From Pseudomonas sp. B21-028 (lineage in GTDB: Bacteria; Pseudomonadota; Gammaproteobacteria; Pseudomonadales; Pseudomonadaceae), in contig NZ_CP087184.1 of assembly GCF_024749045.1 (NCBI RefSeq), positions 5,022,001 to 5,086,000 of the forward strand: a stretch of 64,000 nt of DNA. The letters are read 5' to 3'. Below are positions 63,409-64,000 of this stretch, one piece after another (the first letter of the stretch is position 1; the number at the start of each line of letters is the position of its first letter). Position numbers and translations under genes: made by a program. Under the pieces are notes generated by a model. That model saw only the letters and a list, made by a program, of their open reading frames with translations, made no database searches and was not told the origin of the DNA.

Positions 63409-64000
63409 ATGAGCGCAAGGCACTTTCTCTCCCTGATGGATCTCACGCCCGATGAGTTGCTCGGCGTGATCCGTCGAGGCGTGGAGCTCAAAGACCTGCG
63501 TAACCGCGGCGTACTGTTCGAGCCCCTGAAGAACCGCGTACTGGGAATGATCTTCGAGAAATCATCGACCCGTACCCGTATTTCGTTTGAAGCCGGCATG
63601 ATCCAGCTCGGCGGCCAGGCGATCTTCCTGTCGCCCCGCGATACCCAGCTGGGCCGTGGCGAACCCATCAGCGATTGCGCCATCGTCATGTCGAGCATGC
63701 TCGACGTGGTGATGATCCGTACCTTTGCCCACAGCACCCTGACCGAATTCGCCGCGCATTCCCGCGTGCCGGTGATCAATGGCCTGTCCGATGACCTGCA
63801 CCCCTGCCAGTTGCTGGCCGACATGCAGACGTTCCTGGAACACCGGGGCTCGATCCAGGGCAAGACCGTGGCCTGGATCGGCGATGGCAACAACATGTGC
63901 AACAGCTATATAGAAGCGGCGATGCAATTCGACTTCCAGTTGCGCATCGCCTGCCCCGAGGGCTACGACCCCAACGCCGAACTGGTCGCCAAGGCCGGGG
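63409..64000 (+). CDS. argF: Ornithine carbamoyltransferase, 5' part
   Basis: The first 197 residues of the anabolic ornithine carbamoyltransferase are present; the gene runs off the right edge. Carbamoyl-phosphate contacts STRTR (residues 53-57) and HPCQ (131-134) are intact, with [15 protein letters not shown] marking the start of the second domain. The enzyme makes citrulline from ornithine, feeding ArgG. AAGGT precedes ATG 63409. No stop codon is seen before the edge. Confidence 0.96.
   Translation, partial: MSARHFLSLMDLTPDELLGVIRRGVELKDLRNRGVLFEPLKNRVLGMIFEKSSTRTRISFEAGMIQLGGQAIFLSPRDTQLGRGEPISDCAIVMSSMLDVVMIRTFAHSTLTEFAAHSRVPVINGLSDDLHPCQLLADMQTFLEHRGSIQGKTVAWIGDGNNMCNSYIEAAMQFDFQLRIACPEGYDPNAELVAKAG

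Overview
The window is a GC-rich chromosomal segment of a fluorescent Pseudomonas, most likely the P. fluorescens species complex. The evidence is gene content and order that follow known P. aeruginosa neighbourhoods: rluB-scpB-scpA-yciO-rnm-yciB-yciI-cpxR-cpxP-cpxA; the di-haem oxidoreductase/imelysin/DUF1513/mexVW/inaA/colS/colR/groEL/groES/fxsA block; rnf genes with nth; and argG-motY-pyrC-rnt-prx-bfd-bfrB-grxD-argF. Many REP/REPIN palindromes of the types seen in fluorescent pseudomonads lie between genes. No rRNA, tRNA, CRISPR array or full-length insertion sequence was found.

Layout. 1-3.7 kb is accessory: an antitoxin remnant, a Phd/PIN toxin-antitoxin pair, an orphan gene with a zinc-finger-like Cys/His pattern, a two-gene unit with a DUF6933-like product, and an XRE regulator behind a LexA-type box. 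3.7-12.5 kb mixes small housekeeping and regulatory loci: a RomA-like hydrolase divergent from a TetR regulator across a perfect palindrome, a LysR regulator divergent from a CTP-synthase-like amidotransferase, glpQ, a PepSY protein, several small proteins and an MFS transporter. 12.5-16.4 kb holds arfB, an aromatic amino acid permease, and a 45-codon peptide gene followed by an M29-like metalloenzyme. 16.5-25.7 kb is core (rluB, scpAB, yciO, rnm, yciB, yciI, Cpx system). 26-34 kb carries a periplasmic di-haem oxidoreductase/imelysin/DUF1513 operon and MexVW-type RND genes. 34.2-41.8 kb has inaA, a methyltransferase, ColRS, a PAP2 phosphatase, groESL and fxsA. 41.9-47 kb has a HugZ-like protein, an SDR, apbC and metG. 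47.2-51.5 kb encodes an Rnf complex with no rnfC, ending in nth. 51.6-55.9 kb holds a small envelope-integrity-type protein, a RocA-like regulator, an AT-rich membrane-protein gene, argG and motY. 56-64 kb runs pyrC-rnt, prx, bfd-bfrB, grxD, a molybdopterin oxidoreductase and the 5' part of argF.

How parts work together. Envelope stress (Cpx), envelope metal/LPS homeostasis (ColRS with LPS kinase and methyltransferase) and efflux (MexVW) lie close together. Iron handling appears as bfd-bfrB behind a Fur-like box, plus imelysin and di-haem proteins. The most unusual items are: (i) a peptide-plus-M29-enzyme pair that resembles a minimal peptide-modification locus; (ii) an Rnf operon lacking rnfC, whose RnfB has no N-terminal membrane helix but has repeats like the RnfC tail; (iii) two related CTAG-ended fold-back elements (54 and 165 bp), one of which forms the stop codons of two convergent genes; and (iv) a small XRE regulator with a well-formed SOS box.
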